A stretch of DNA of 13,240 bases, taken from Flectobacillus sp. (lineage in GTDB: Bacteria > Bacteroidota > Bacteroidia > Cytophagales > Spirosomataceae). Location: contig JARXAV010000213.1 in assembly GCA_029865665.1 (NCBI GenBank), forward strand, positions 1 to 13,240, in the 5' to 3' direction. Made by a program: the position numbers and the translations under genes. Position 1 is the first letter of the stretch; each line of letters starts with the position of its first letter. Under the pieces are notes generated by a model, which worked only from the letters and a program-made list of their open reading frames with translations, was not told the origin of the DNA and ran no database searches. This document shows positions 1 through 8,081 of the stretch, piece by piece.

Positions 1-29
1 TGATAATCAGCGTTTTCTAGTACCGGCAT
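1..29 (-). CDS. Possible 5' end of a divergent, leftward gene (partial)
   Basis: On the minus strand an ATG at 29-27 opens a frame that runs off the window edge without a stop. Only nine full codons are visible (MPVLENADY). This is too short to assign a family. YheT-like alpha/beta hydrolases of Bacteroidota often begin in a loosely similar way, but that is only a hint. A weak -7-like box (TTAATTTG on the minus strand, 59-52) lies about 20 bases upstream, which fits a divergent start. The reading could equally be chance. Confidence 0.3.
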
Positions 30-320
30 TTTGTTTCAGAATTAGAGGGTTCAAATTAAGTGTTTTCTTTAAAATAACACATATATTCAAAAAAAGCACC
101 AATACAATCTTTATATAATACTATTTACTACTAGCAAATTAGGGAAAAACTACTCAAGTTATCCTACCGATTCTACCTATTCCTTAGCCCACTTACCTCT
201 ATAAAGAACGTAATAGCTAAAATGCCCTTATTTTTAGGCTTTCAAATTTCATTTTTTCAAATTACTTCCCTAAGTTGCACCTAAATAAACCAATTTTAAC
301 AAACAACCTGCTTAACTATT
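30..320. other. AT-rich intergenic region upstream of the DUF3857 cluster
   Basis: No open frame of useful size is visible on either strand. No full match to the Bacteroidota promoter TTTG/TAnnTTTG is present in the rightward direction. The nearest candidate is TAAGTTGC at about 271-278, which lacks one T of the box and sits some 45 bases before the first gene. A weak bulged hairpin is possible around 214-240 (AGCTAAAA with TTTTAGGCT). The promoter of the first DUF3857 gene should lie here, but I cannot place it with confidence. Confidence 0.4.
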
Positions 321-2387
321 ATGATACCTAAAGTATCCTTACGTGTTGTCTGTACTCTTGTAGTTACAGTACTTTACTTTTCTATGCGTAGCTTTTCGCA
401 AGCACCTAATACCAAGTTTGGCAAAATAGAAATTCCTGACTTACAACAAAACACCTACGAAAAAGACAGTTCAGCAGCAGCCGTGGTCTTATTTGATGTA
501 GGAAACGCTCGATTTAGTTATAACCAGAGTAAAGGAAATTTTCAGGTAATTTATGACCGTCATTGTCGTATCAAAATCTTAAAAAAATCAGGCTATGATA
601 ACGCTACTGTTGTAGTTCCTCTTTGGCATAGTAGCAATAGTTCTGACAAAGAAGATTTTTATGACCTCAAAGGGATGACATATAATCTTGAAAACGGGCA
701 AATTATCAAGGAAAAACTCAACAAAGACGCTGTATTTACTGATAAAGTCAGTGAAAACCGAACAAAAAAACGTTTTACTTTTCCCAAAGTAAAAGAAGGT
801 TCTATCATTGAATACAGCTATACAATTACCTCAGACTTTTACTATAATTTCCGTGATTGGCAATTTCAGCGAGAAATTCCTACCGTATGGAGCGAATTTT
901 CGGTGAATATTCCTGAGTACTTTGAGTACCGAAAACTATCACAAGGGTACGAACCTTTTGTACTAAATACGAAAGAGTCTGGTACTATGAGCATTAATCT
1001 AAAAACTAGCGGGGGAGTATCTACCACTGCTACGAATGATTTCAAAACCGCTACTACAGAAACCTTAAATGTAAAAACCGATAACTTTAGATGGGCTATG
1101 CAGGATGTGCCTGCATTAAAAGAAGAACCTTTTATTACAACCATCAACGACTATGTGGCAAGTTTAGAATTTGAACTTTCTTATACGAAATTCCCCAATG
1201 CTCCTTTACAGCCATATGCCGCAACATGGCAAAGCTTGAACCAAACGCTCTTAAAAAATGACTATTTTGGAGGTGCTTTGAATAAAAACAATTTCCTGAA
1301 TGAGGTCGTGAAAAATATTACTACTAAAACGAACGATACGCTGACTAAAGTAGCGATGGCAGTCGCTTTTATTAAGCAAAACATGACTTGGGATGAGCAT
1401 AATACGATTTATGTAACAAGCTCGTTAAAAAAAGCTCTTGAAGCTAAAAAAGGTAATGTAGCTGATATTAATTTAATGCTTGTTGTTCTACTCAGGGAAT
1501 TGGGGTTCAATGCAAACCCAGTGATTTTAAGTACCCGAAGCAATGGACGTTTGCTTGAAGACCATGTATTATTGAGTCGTTTCAACTATGTGGTAGCTCA
1601 TATTGATTTGAATGGGAACGACCTCCTTCTTGATGCCACAACGACCGAATGCCCTCTTGGTATTTTACCGATGCGTTGTCTCAACGGAGAAGGACGATTG
1701 ATTAGTGAACAAGAAACCAAATGGATTTCACTAGCTCCAAGTCAAGGTTATCGTACGACCCTCATTACTCGATTAGAAATTTCCAAAGAAGGAAACCTAA
1801 AAGGAAATGTAAACATAGCAACCTCAGGGTATGATGCCATACGCTTTAGACAAAGCTATAAAGAACTAGGCAAAACCAAGTTTTTAGAGGATTTCACTAA
1901 AAAACATGGGACTTGGACAACCACTAATCTGGATGTAGAAAATATTAATGACTTAGATAAAGACGCTCAAATTACGAGTAACGTCGAAATTTCTGAAGCG
2001 TGTTCTGTGGCGGGAGATAAAATTTATTTTAAACCTATTTTTGAGATTAACGAACAAGAAAACCCCTTTAATGACCCTAATCGGAAATTCCCTGTTAATT
2101 TTGGTAGTGGTATAGAACGAGTAATTAGTGTTGCCTACACCCTTCCAGAAGGATATACCGTGGAGGAGATGCCCAAAAATGCCAAAATTAATTTACCTGA
2201 CGGAGCGGGTGCATTTGTCTTTTTGATGGGGCTATCAGAGGATAAGAAACAGCTTATGCTTAACAGTAGATTATCCCTACGGAAATCCGTTTATTATGCC
2301 GAAGAATATCCCTATTTAAGTAAATTTTATGATATGATTATTGCCAAACAAGCAGAACAAATTGTCCTAAAAAAGAACAATCCATAA
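321..2387 (+). CDS. Exported DUF3857 protein with a degenerate transglutaminase-like domain (paralogue 1)
   Basis: A 688-residue protein starting with a signal peptide (basic/hydrophobic residues 1-26, likely cut near SFS-Q), so it should act in the periplasm or outside the cell. The order is a DUF3857 beta-rich domain (roughly 40-270, with the landmark KVKEGSIIEYSY), a transglutaminase-like core (about 340-445) and a DUF3858-like C-terminal beta domain. The catalytic positions look lost: where the active relative at 4461-6368 has Gly-Asp-Cys, this protein has Gly378-Asn379-Val380, and the triad His is Tyr423 (FNY). The third acid is present as Asp438 (LLLDAT). A Thr-rich stretch at about 217-250 is absent from the next paralogue. 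The function is unknown; a binding or scaffold role is inference. It is followed by its paralogue after 106 bp. The start is supported by the signal peptide directly after the ATG. Confidence 0.9.
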   Translation: MIPKVSLRVVCTLVVTVLYFSMRSFSQAPNTKFGKIEIPDLQQNTYEKDSSAAAVVLFDVGNARFSYNQSKGNFQVIYDRHCRIKILKKSGYDNATVVVPLWHSSNSSDKEDFYDLKGMTYNLENGQIIKEKLNKDAVFTDKVSENRTKKRFTFPKVKEGSIIEYSYTITSDFYYNFRDWQFQREIPTVWSEFSVNIPEYFEYRKLSQGYEPFVLNTKESGTMSINLKTSGGVSTTATNDFKTATTETLNVKTDNFRWAMQDVPALKEEPFITTINDYVASLEFELSYTKFPNAPLQPYAATWQSLNQTLLKNDYFGGALNKNNFLNEVVKNITTKTNDTLTKVAMAVAFIKQNMTWDEHNTIYVTSSLKKALEAKKGNVADINLMLVVLLRELGFNANPVILSTRSNGRLLEDHVLLSRFNYVVAHIDLNGNDLLLDATTTECPLGILPMRCLNGEGRLISEQETKWISLAPSQGYRTTLITRLEISKEGNLKGNVNIATSGYDAIRFRQSYKELGKTKFLEDFTKKHGTWTTTNLDVENINDLDKDAQITSNVEISEACSVAGDKIYFKPIFEINEQENPFNDPNRKFPVNFGSGIERVISVAYTLPEGYTVEEMPKNAKINLPDGAGAFVFLMGLSEDKKQLMLNSRLSLRKSVYYAEEYPYLSKFYDMIIAKQAEQIVLKKNNP

Positions 2388-2408
2388 GACATCGTGTCCA
2401 CATTTTTA

Positions 2409-2454
2409 GAAACGGTTAATCTCTCTCGTCAAAACTAGTAAGATTAACCGTTTC
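2409..2454 (+). repeat. Perfect 14-bp inverted repeat between the first two DUF3857 genes
   Basis: GAAACGGTTAATCT at 2409-2422 is exactly complementary to AGATTAACCGTTTC at 2441-2454, with an 18-nt loop. No T-run follows it in the rightward direction, so it is not a textbook intrinsic terminator. A second small stem (ATCGT-AA-ACGAT, 2459-2470) follows directly. The pair may act as a transcript processing or stability element, or as partial termination between gene 1 and genes 2-3. No clear promoter is visible between it and the next start codon. Confidence 0.55.
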
Positions 2455-2493
2455 AAGAATCGTAAACGATCATTTAACCCTGAATATATCCAC

Positions 2494-4452
2494 ATGAAAA
2501 AAATTAGTTTTATAATCCTTAGTTTCCTACACACCCTTAGTCTTTTAGCTCAAAGTCCCAAACTACCTCCTGTTACTTTTGAGGATTTAAGTATGGAAGT
2601 CTATTCAAAAGATAGCCTTGCCGATGCCGTTATTATGATTAAAAAAGGAAACGCTCTCTTGTATGAAGACCAAACTTCCTACAATATTCGCTACCATTAC
2701 ACTGTACGTATTAAAATTTTAAAGAAAAGTGCCTATTCCTTAGCAACCACAAAAATCAATACCTACTTCGACAAATCATCCAATCGTTTGGAACGGGTAG
2801 AGGAGATTCATGGACAGACTTATAATATTGAAAACGATGTCATTACAACGACCGAACTCAGTAAGAAAGATATTTTTGAAACCCGAAAAGACGAACATCA
2901 TTACGAGACTTCTTTCACGCTACCTCAAGTAAAAGAGGGCAGTATTATTGAATATAGTTACGTGGTAGAATCGCCATTTCCTTTTAGACCCAATGATTGG
3001 AAATTTCAAGAACATATCCCTGTAAAATACAGTGAGTATGAATTCTGGAATCCCAATAACTTCGCTTATCGTATTATCTATCAAGGGATTTCTACCATGT
3101 TCGACCTCAATAGAGCTGAAACGAGTGGTAATCTCAACCATTATCACTGGATTTTAAGCGATATTCCTGCCCTTCGGAATGAGCCTTTTATGAAAAATAG
3201 AGAAGATTATATTGCTAAGCTACATTTCGAACTATCGGAATACATTGTGCCTGGCATGGTTGCGGTGAAATCATTTTCTCGCAAATGGGAGGACGTAGAT
3301 AAGGAACTTGCTCAAGACGAAGTATATGGCTTGGATGCCCATATCAAACGAACTGGTTTGTGGGAAGAGATAGCCAAAGAGATTAATTTGAGTACCACTG
3401 ATTCCTTAGAAAGGATCAAAAAAGCACAGCGATTTATTAGAAATAATATGACTTGGAACGAGCATTTTAACTACACTACTGGAACAAAATTGAAAAACGT
3501 TTTTGAAAAAAAAGTGGGTTCAAGTGCTGAAATAAACCTGATGCTTATTGGACTTTTACGAGAAATGGGCTTTGATGCTAATCCAGTGATATTAAGTACT
3601 CGTGCCAACGGACTTGTCTGGAAAGATTTTCCGCTGTTGACCCGTTTCAATTATCTGATGGGGCATTTATCTTTCAGAGGAAAAGACATTTTTTTGGACG
3701 CAACCAACAAATTAATGACCGCTGGAATGATTCCTGCTTATTGCATGAATGTGGAAGGACGACTCATCAAAGGGCGTAATTCTCGCTGGATTGAAATCAA
3801 TTCATCCGATAAAAATACCAATATTACTAGCAGTGTCTTAGAAATCAACATGGATGGTACGATGAAAGGTCAAATTCAGCTTACTGGAAATGGGTATAAA
3901 AATATTGAAATGAAGGAGGAATATGCAGCTTTAGAAAAGGATAAATTCATTGAAAAGCTGAAAAAAGAACATCTTACTTGGAAAAGCCCTCAGTTCACCT
4001 TTCAAAACTTTGAAGCTGATTCGCTTTACAGTCCGATGATTACTGTTGAAACCAGCATTGAGGATGCCTATAATGCGAGCAATGACCGAATTTATCTTCG
4101 TCCAATGATGGGTCATTCCATCGAAACAAATCCATTGGCAAATCCAAATAGAAATTTACCTGTTGATTTTACCTATTCCAAAGAGGACAATCATACCCTT
4201 ACGTTCACCATACCAGAGGGTTATGTTCCCGAAGAAATGCCCAAGGGACTAAAACTAGCTCTTCCGAATGATGGGGGTAGATTTAGCTATCAGGTAGGAC
4301 GAATTGATGAACATACCATTCAGGTAATCAGTAGAATTTCCTTTAAACGTTCGGTTTATCCAGCCGATGAATATACGGCATTACGAACTTTTTTTACCCA
4401 AATTATCGCCAAACAGGCAGAACAAATTGTCTTAAAAAAGAAGACTAACTAA
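2494..4452 (+). CDS. Exported DUF3857 protein with a degenerate transglutaminase-like domain (paralogue 2)
   Basis: A 652-residue protein with a signal peptide (MKK, hydrophobic core, likely cut at LLA-Q near residue 19). It resembles the preceding gene throughout: QVKEGSIIEYSY in the DUF3857 domain, DWKFQ and DIPALRNEPF, then NANPVILSTR-type sequence in the transglutaminase-like core and a nearly identical C-terminal tail (IIAKQAEQIVLKK). The nucleophile position is Ser344 (Gly342-Ser-Ser-Ala-Glu) instead of Cys, and the His position is Tyr387; Asp402 is kept. A His four residues after the Tyr (His391) is shared with paralogue 1 (His427). Ser in place of Cys might retain weak chemistry, but without the triad His catalysis is unlikely. 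The stop codon is 8 bp before the next start, so it forms an operon with the third gene. It probably arose by tandem duplication. The molecular role is not known. Confidence 0.9.
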   Translation: MKKISFIILSFLHTLSLLAQSPKLPPVTFEDLSMEVYSKDSLADAVIMIKKGNALLYEDQTSYNIRYHYTVRIKILKKSAYSLATTKINTYFDKSSNRLERVEEIHGQTYNIENDVITTTELSKKDIFETRKDEHHYETSFTLPQVKEGSIIEYSYVVESPFPFRPNDWKFQEHIPVKYSEYEFWNPNNFAYRIIYQGISTMFDLNRAETSGNLNHYHWILSDIPALRNEPFMKNREDYIAKLHFELSEYIVPGMVAVKSFSRKWEDVDKELAQDEVYGLDAHIKRTGLWEEIAKEINLSTTDSLERIKKAQRFIRNNMTWNEHFNYTTGTKLKNVFEKKVGSSAEINLMLIGLLREMGFDANPVILSTRANGLVWKDFPLLTRFNYLMGHLSFRGKDIFLDATNKLMTAGMIPAYCMNVEGRLIKGRNSRWIEINSSDKNTNITSSVLEINMDGTMKGQIQLTGNGYKNIEMKEEYAALEKDKFIEKLKKEHLTWKSPQFTFQNFEADSLYSPMITVETSIEDAYNASNDRIYLRPMMGHSIETNPLANPNRNLPVDFTYSKEDNHTLTFTIPEGYVPEEMPKGLKLALPNDGGRFSYQVGRIDEHTIQVISRISFKRSVYPADEYTALRTFFTQIIAKQAEQIVLKKKTN

Positions 4453-4460
4453 CCGTATTT

Positions 4461-6368
4461 ATGAAAATAGCATCCTCTTTTTTTACCTTATTTTTGTGTC
4501 TATCGCTCAACAGTATCGCCCAAACGTGGACAGCCTTTTCGATTCCTGCCGAATTAAAAGCCAATACTCATGCAGTAGTGCGGACAAGCGAAACAGTTTT
4601 TCACGTAAAAAATAGTGGCGAAGCCATTGAATATAACCATCTTGTAGTTACTGTTTTTGATGAACAAGGAGCAGAAGACTTTGCCAATCAGACTGTGTAT
4701 TACGATAAATTAGTCAAAATTAACTCGCTCGAAGGCGTGCTTTATGATGCCTTAGGGCAAAAAGTCAGAAAACTCAAAAAAGACGATATTAAAGACGGAA
4801 GTGCCATTTCGGGCTTCAGTCTTTTTGAAGATAATCGCTATCGCCATGCTAGTTTCAACTATGCGAACTATCCTTATACCGTTGAATTTTCGTATGAAAT
4901 AACCAGTAAAAATTTATTGAATTATCCGAATTGGTTTCCTCATTACGCCCATGAATCGTTGGCAATTGAACAAGCTTCGTATAAAGTAACGTTACCTAAT
5001 AACCTAAGCCTTCGCTACATCGAACTGAACGGAATTCCCAAAGCTGTCATTGAAAAAAATGCAGAACAAACGAGTTACACATGGACAATCAAGCAGTTAC
5101 CAAGCTACGAATCCGAAGCCTTTTCTCCTAAAATCAGTCGATTAGGGCAAGGCGTGCAAATTGCTCCTAATGAGTTTGAAGTGGAGGGTTTTAAGGGAAA
5201 TATGGAAACATGGAAATCCTTGGGAGACTTTAATAACCTGTTGGGAAAAGGACGTACAGCCTTACCCGAAAGTATGAAAGCAGAAATCCAACAAATAACT
5301 GCCAACTGTAAAACTCCTCTTGAAAAAATGGAGAAAATTTACGGTTTGCTACAACAAAAAACTCGGTATATCAGCGTTCAATTAGGCATTGGTGGTTGGC
5401 AACCCTTTGATGCCACTTATGTAGCGGAAAAAGGGTATGGCGACTGCAAAGCCTTATCTAATTTTACCAAAGCTATGCTCGAAGTAGTCGGTATTCCGTC
5501 TTACTATACCATTATTCGTGCGGGAGAAAATGCGACGGAAATCAACCCTGCATTCCCTGCTAATCAATTTAATCATGCCATTTTATGTGTACCGCTTCCC
5601 AAAGACACGGTATGGTTAGAATGTACCTCTCAGCAAAATCCCTTTGGGTATTTATCGGATTTCACGAGCGACCGTTATGCACTAATCAATACCCCCGAAG
5701 GAGGAAAATTAGTACGAACTCCCGCCTATAACATCCAAGACAATACACAAAACTATAAAGGTACGATTGAACTTAGTAGCGATGGAAATGCGAAAGCCAG
5801 TATTGAGGCTCGTTATACGGGTATTCTTCAAGATGAGTACGCAAATGCCATTCAAAATTTCGGAGCAGATGATCAAAAGAAATTTCTCTATAAAAATATC
5901 AAAATTCCTAGTTTTGACTTAGTCAATTATCAGATGAAGTTAGAGAGAAAACGGATTCCCATTACCAACATACAGCTAACAATTCAGATCAATAAATATG
6001 CCTCTAAAAGTGGCACTCGTCTGTTTCTGACTCCAAATCTGATGGACATTCAAAGTTCTATTCCTCCAAGCATGACGAAACCACGGACGCAGGCAATAGA
6101 GTTAAAAATGGCCTATTCAGAATCGGATACATTGACCTACCTGCTGCCTCAGGGTTTTGTAATGGAGGCAATGCCCAAAGCAAGCAAACTCCAAAATCAA
6201 TTTGGGTCATATCAAACAGACTTCATCCTAGAAGGAAATAAACTCGTATATATTCGTAAATTCACTCGGAATAAAGGCATTTTCCCTGCCAATGCCTATC
6301 CTGAGTTTTTAGCTTTTTATAAAGATGTTGCCAAAATGGATAAAGCTCAAGTGGTATTGAAGTTGTAG
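4461..6368 (+). CDS. Exported DUF3857 protein with an intact transglutaminase-like catalytic site
   Basis: A 635-residue protein with a signal peptide (residues 1-20, SIA-Q). An N-terminal DUF3857 domain (about 45-235) is followed by a transglutaminase-like papain-fold core (about 270-395) and a beta-rich C-terminal domain ending KAQVVLKL. The core carries the family active site: GYGDCKALS with Cys329, His372 in FNHAIL, and Glu387 in WLECTSQ at the place where many relatives have Asp. Bacterial members of this fold act as peptidases, amidases or cross-linking enzymes; which applies here cannot be told from sequence. It is more diverged from the two upstream paralogues than they are from each other, and it is the only one of the three with Cys and His. 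It is transcribed with the preceding gene. A REP-like element follows 10 bp after the stop, with no classical terminator. Confidence 0.92.
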   Translation: MKIASSFFTLFLCLSLNSIAQTWTAFSIPAELKANTHAVVRTSETVFHVKNSGEAIEYNHLVVTVFDEQGAEDFANQTVYYDKLVKINSLEGVLYDALGQKVRKLKKDDIKDGSAISGFSLFEDNRYRHASFNYANYPYTVEFSYEITSKNLLNYPNWFPHYAHESLAIEQASYKVTLPNNLSLRYIELNGIPKAVIEKNAEQTSYTWTIKQLPSYESEAFSPKISRLGQGVQIAPNEFEVEGFKGNMETWKSLGDFNNLLGKGRTALPESMKAEIQQITANCKTPLEKMEKIYGLLQQKTRYISVQLGIGGWQPFDATYVAEKGYGDCKALSNFTKAMLEVVGIPSYYTIIRAGENATEINPAFPANQFNHAILCVPLPKDTVWLECTSQQNPFGYLSDFTSDRYALINTPEGGKLVRTPAYNIQDNTQNYKGTIELSSDGNAKASIEARYTGILQDEYANAIQNFGADDQKKFLYKNIKIPSFDLVNYQMKLERKRIPITNIQLTIQINKYASKSGTRLFLTPNLMDIQSSIPPSMTKPRTQAIELKMAYSESDTLTYLLPQGFVMEAMPKASKLQNQFGSYQTDFILEGNKLVYIRKFTRNKGIFPANAYPEFLAFYKDVAKMDKAQVVLKL

Positions 6369-6378
6369 AGGTTACTCC

Positions 6379-6466
6379 CTTTAACATATCATATCGCCCT
6401 TTCAGGGCTGAAATGTTAAAGCCCTGAAAGGGCGATATCTCTCAGCGATGGGTGTTAGCCCATCGC
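6379..6466. repeat. REP-like element: two consecutive palindromes with an interleaved inverted repeat
   Basis: Arm ATATCGCCCTTTCAGGGCT (6391-6409) pairs perfectly over 19 bp with 6420-6438, leaving a 10-nt loop. A second inverted repeat, CTTTAACAT (6379-6387) with ATGTTAAAG (6413-6421), is interleaved with the first, so the two stems compete or could form a pseudoknot. A shorter hairpin follows: GCGATGGG (6445-6452) with CCCATCGC (6459-6466). GC-rich paired palindromes in an AT-rich intergenic gap are typical of REP/BIME-type dispersed repeats, which in many bacteria are moved by RAYT-type transposases. No such transposase gene is in this window. Copy number cannot be judged from one window. 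It could also affect mRNA stability after the DUF3857 genes. Confidence 0.7.
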
Positions 6467-6561
6467 CACAAAATTTGTCAAAAGCCAATTTCATTAATCG
6501 GCTCATACCATTCCAAAGCATAAAATCGTTTTTAAATAACACATTCAACACTCCATCAGAC

Positions 6562-7890
6562 ATGAATAAATTTATGCGTTTTCCTCTCCTACTCGGACTA
6601 GTCATTGGGCTTGTTTGGTCAATTAGTTCTTGTAAAAAGTCAAGTGATATTAACCCTGTGGCAGACGTTCGAGATAGCGTTTATGCCGTGACACAAGAAA
6701 TCTATCTTTGGAACAGTAGTTTACCAAGTTTATCCTCTTTTAATCCCACCTCCTACAAAGATGCAAACTCGGTCATGAAACAGGTGAGAACCTTCAGCCC
6801 TCTTGTAAATGGCGGAAACGCCGACCGCTGGAGTTTTGCCCTTACAAAAGCTGCTTGGGATGCCTACTCTGCTGGTTCTGACAGTGATATTGGTTTAGAT
6901 TATAAGTTTTTGACCAGTTCAGACCTACGGGTAAAATTTGTATATCCCTCCTCTCCTGCTGGTCTTGCAGGGGTAAAACGTGGCTGGAAAGTACTGACCG
7001 CCAATGGTGTTCAAGGGACTGATAGTAACACCCAAAGTTTAAATACGGAGTTAGCAAAAAGTACCTTGAATCTTGCTTTCGAAAAACCAGACGGCACTCG
7101 GGTTGCACTAACCCTAACGGCAAAAACGTTTACACAAGATTATATTTTGAATCAGCAAGTCTTTACGGTTAATAATAAAAAAGTGGGCTATTTCGTGTTT
7201 GATTCATTCTTAGGAGACAACAATGGTGAAGCTACTAAGACCTTACTAAACACACTTTTCACCTATTTCAAACAACAAAATATCACCGATTTGATTGTTG
7301 ATTTACGCTACAATGGAGGAGGATATGGAGTTGTTTCTGAACATTTGGCGAATCTGATTGCACCTACATCTGCCATTGGAAAAGTATTTGCCAAAACCGA
7401 GCATAACGTAGCCTTTACACAATACAACGAGGTGACTTATTTCAAAGCCGTAGCCAACAGCCTCAATTTAAGCACCGTCACATTCATTACTACAAGTGGA
7501 ACAGCATCTGCCAGCGAAGAGCTTATCAATGGTTTACGTCCTGTTATGAATGTCAAACTAATTGGAGGTACAACACACGGAAAACCCGTAGGTTATTATG
7601 CCCTTCCAACGATGGATTATTATACTTTTCCTGTGGCATTCAGAAATATGAATTCAGTAGGTTATTCGGATTTCTTTGCAGGTTTTACACCTGATAAAGT
7701 ACAAACTGACGACGTTAGCCATGAACTTGGCGACCCCGCAGAACTTTGTTTGAGTACGGCCCTAGCCTATTATAGAACAGGTATTTTAGCGAGTATCCCA
7801 TCTGCCGCACGTGTAGATGCTAGTTTAGAAAAAGCAAGTGAATCCCTTAATAAAGAACGGTTACATTTATTGATTAAACCACATAAATAG
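6562..7890 (+). CDS. S41 family (C-terminal processing) peptidase, lipoprotein
   Basis: The open frame extends upstream to 6448, but that ATG lies inside the REP-like hairpin and adds 38 residues of no protein character. The start at 6562 puts a lipoprotein signal directly at the N-terminus (MNKF, hydrophobic core, ISS-Cys24), giving 442 residues. Then come an S41 N-terminal helical region (about 35-90, with YLWNSSLPS), a PDZ-like domain (about 115-185, SPAGLAGVKRGWKV) and the S41 catalytic domain. Key features are DLRYNGGG (247-254), the serine nucleophile Ser316 in GTASASEE and the general base Lys341 in HGKPVG. Their 25-residue spacing matches the Ser/Lys dyad of Tsp/CtpA-type enzymes. It should be an active, membrane-anchored serine endopeptidase exposed to the periplasm or cell surface. 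It is separated from the DUF3857 operon by 193 bp, so co-transcription is possible but not shown. Substrates are unknown. Confidence 0.9.
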   Translation: MNKFMRFPLLLGLVIGLVWSISSCKKSSDINPVADVRDSVYAVTQEIYLWNSSLPSLSSFNPTSYKDANSVMKQVRTFSPLVNGGNADRWSFALTKAAWDAYSAGSDSDIGLDYKFLTSSDLRVKFVYPSSPAGLAGVKRGWKVLTANGVQGTDSNTQSLNTELAKSTLNLAFEKPDGTRVALTLTAKTFTQDYILNQQVFTVNNKKVGYFVFDSFLGDNNGEATKTLLNTLFTYFKQQNITDLIVDLRYNGGGYGVVSEHLANLIAPTSAIGKVFAKTEHNVAFTQYNEVTYFKAVANSLNLSTVTFITTSGTASASEELINGLRPVMNVKLIGGTTHGKPVGYYALPTMDYYTFPVAFRNMNSVGYSDFFAGFTPDKVQTDDVSHELGDPAELCLSTALAYYRTGILASIPSAARVDASLEKASESLNKERLHLLIKPHK

Positions 7891-8081
7891 TGATCCAAAA
7901 TTCTGAATTTTAAATGTTGGTTTCAATGTACTAGCCATTAGTCAATAGTAAAATTCTAAAAATCAGCAAGTTAACTCATCTTCTTAGTACAGAAATAGTA
8001 GTAAATGAATCATCCCATTTACTAATTGAGTAAAAATAAAATCATTCACCGTTGCTTCGTAAGCAGTTTTAAATCCGTTCC
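7891..8081. other. Non-coding 3' region of the S41 gene with small hairpins
   Basis: No credible gene is seen on either strand. Two hairpins are visible: TAGTAAATG (7999-8007) with CATTTACTA (8016-8024), a 9-bp perfect stem with an 8-nt loop, and TGCTT-CGT-AAGCA (8053-8065). Neither is followed by a T-run on the plus strand. Together with the terminator just downstream they suggest a structured 3' UTR of about 240 nt for the S41 transcript. An independent small RNA is possible, but no promoter box was found within this stretch. Confidence 0.4.

Noticed and set aside
866..1147. Minus-strand frames inside the DUF3857, S41 and pheT genes (for example 866-1147, 2920-3147, 6842-7123, 8966-9262, 10241-10528)
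   Set aside because: All are short, lie inside well-supported genes on the other strand and show no family motifs.
6379..6466. The palindromes as a CRISPR fragment or a simple terminator
   Set aside because: There is no repeat-spacer periodicity, and no T-run follows either hairpin. The paired-palindrome form fits a REP-like unit better.
6402..6605. A 67-codon minus-strand frame across the REP-like element
   Set aside because: It covers the palindromes and the start of the S41 gene and has no protein-like features; it is a by-product of the repeat.
7999..8024. The 9-bp hairpin after the S41 gene as a terminator
   Set aside because: It is followed by an A-rich rather than T-rich stretch on the plus strand and has no T-run downstream on the minus strand. 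The real terminator is at 8082-8138.
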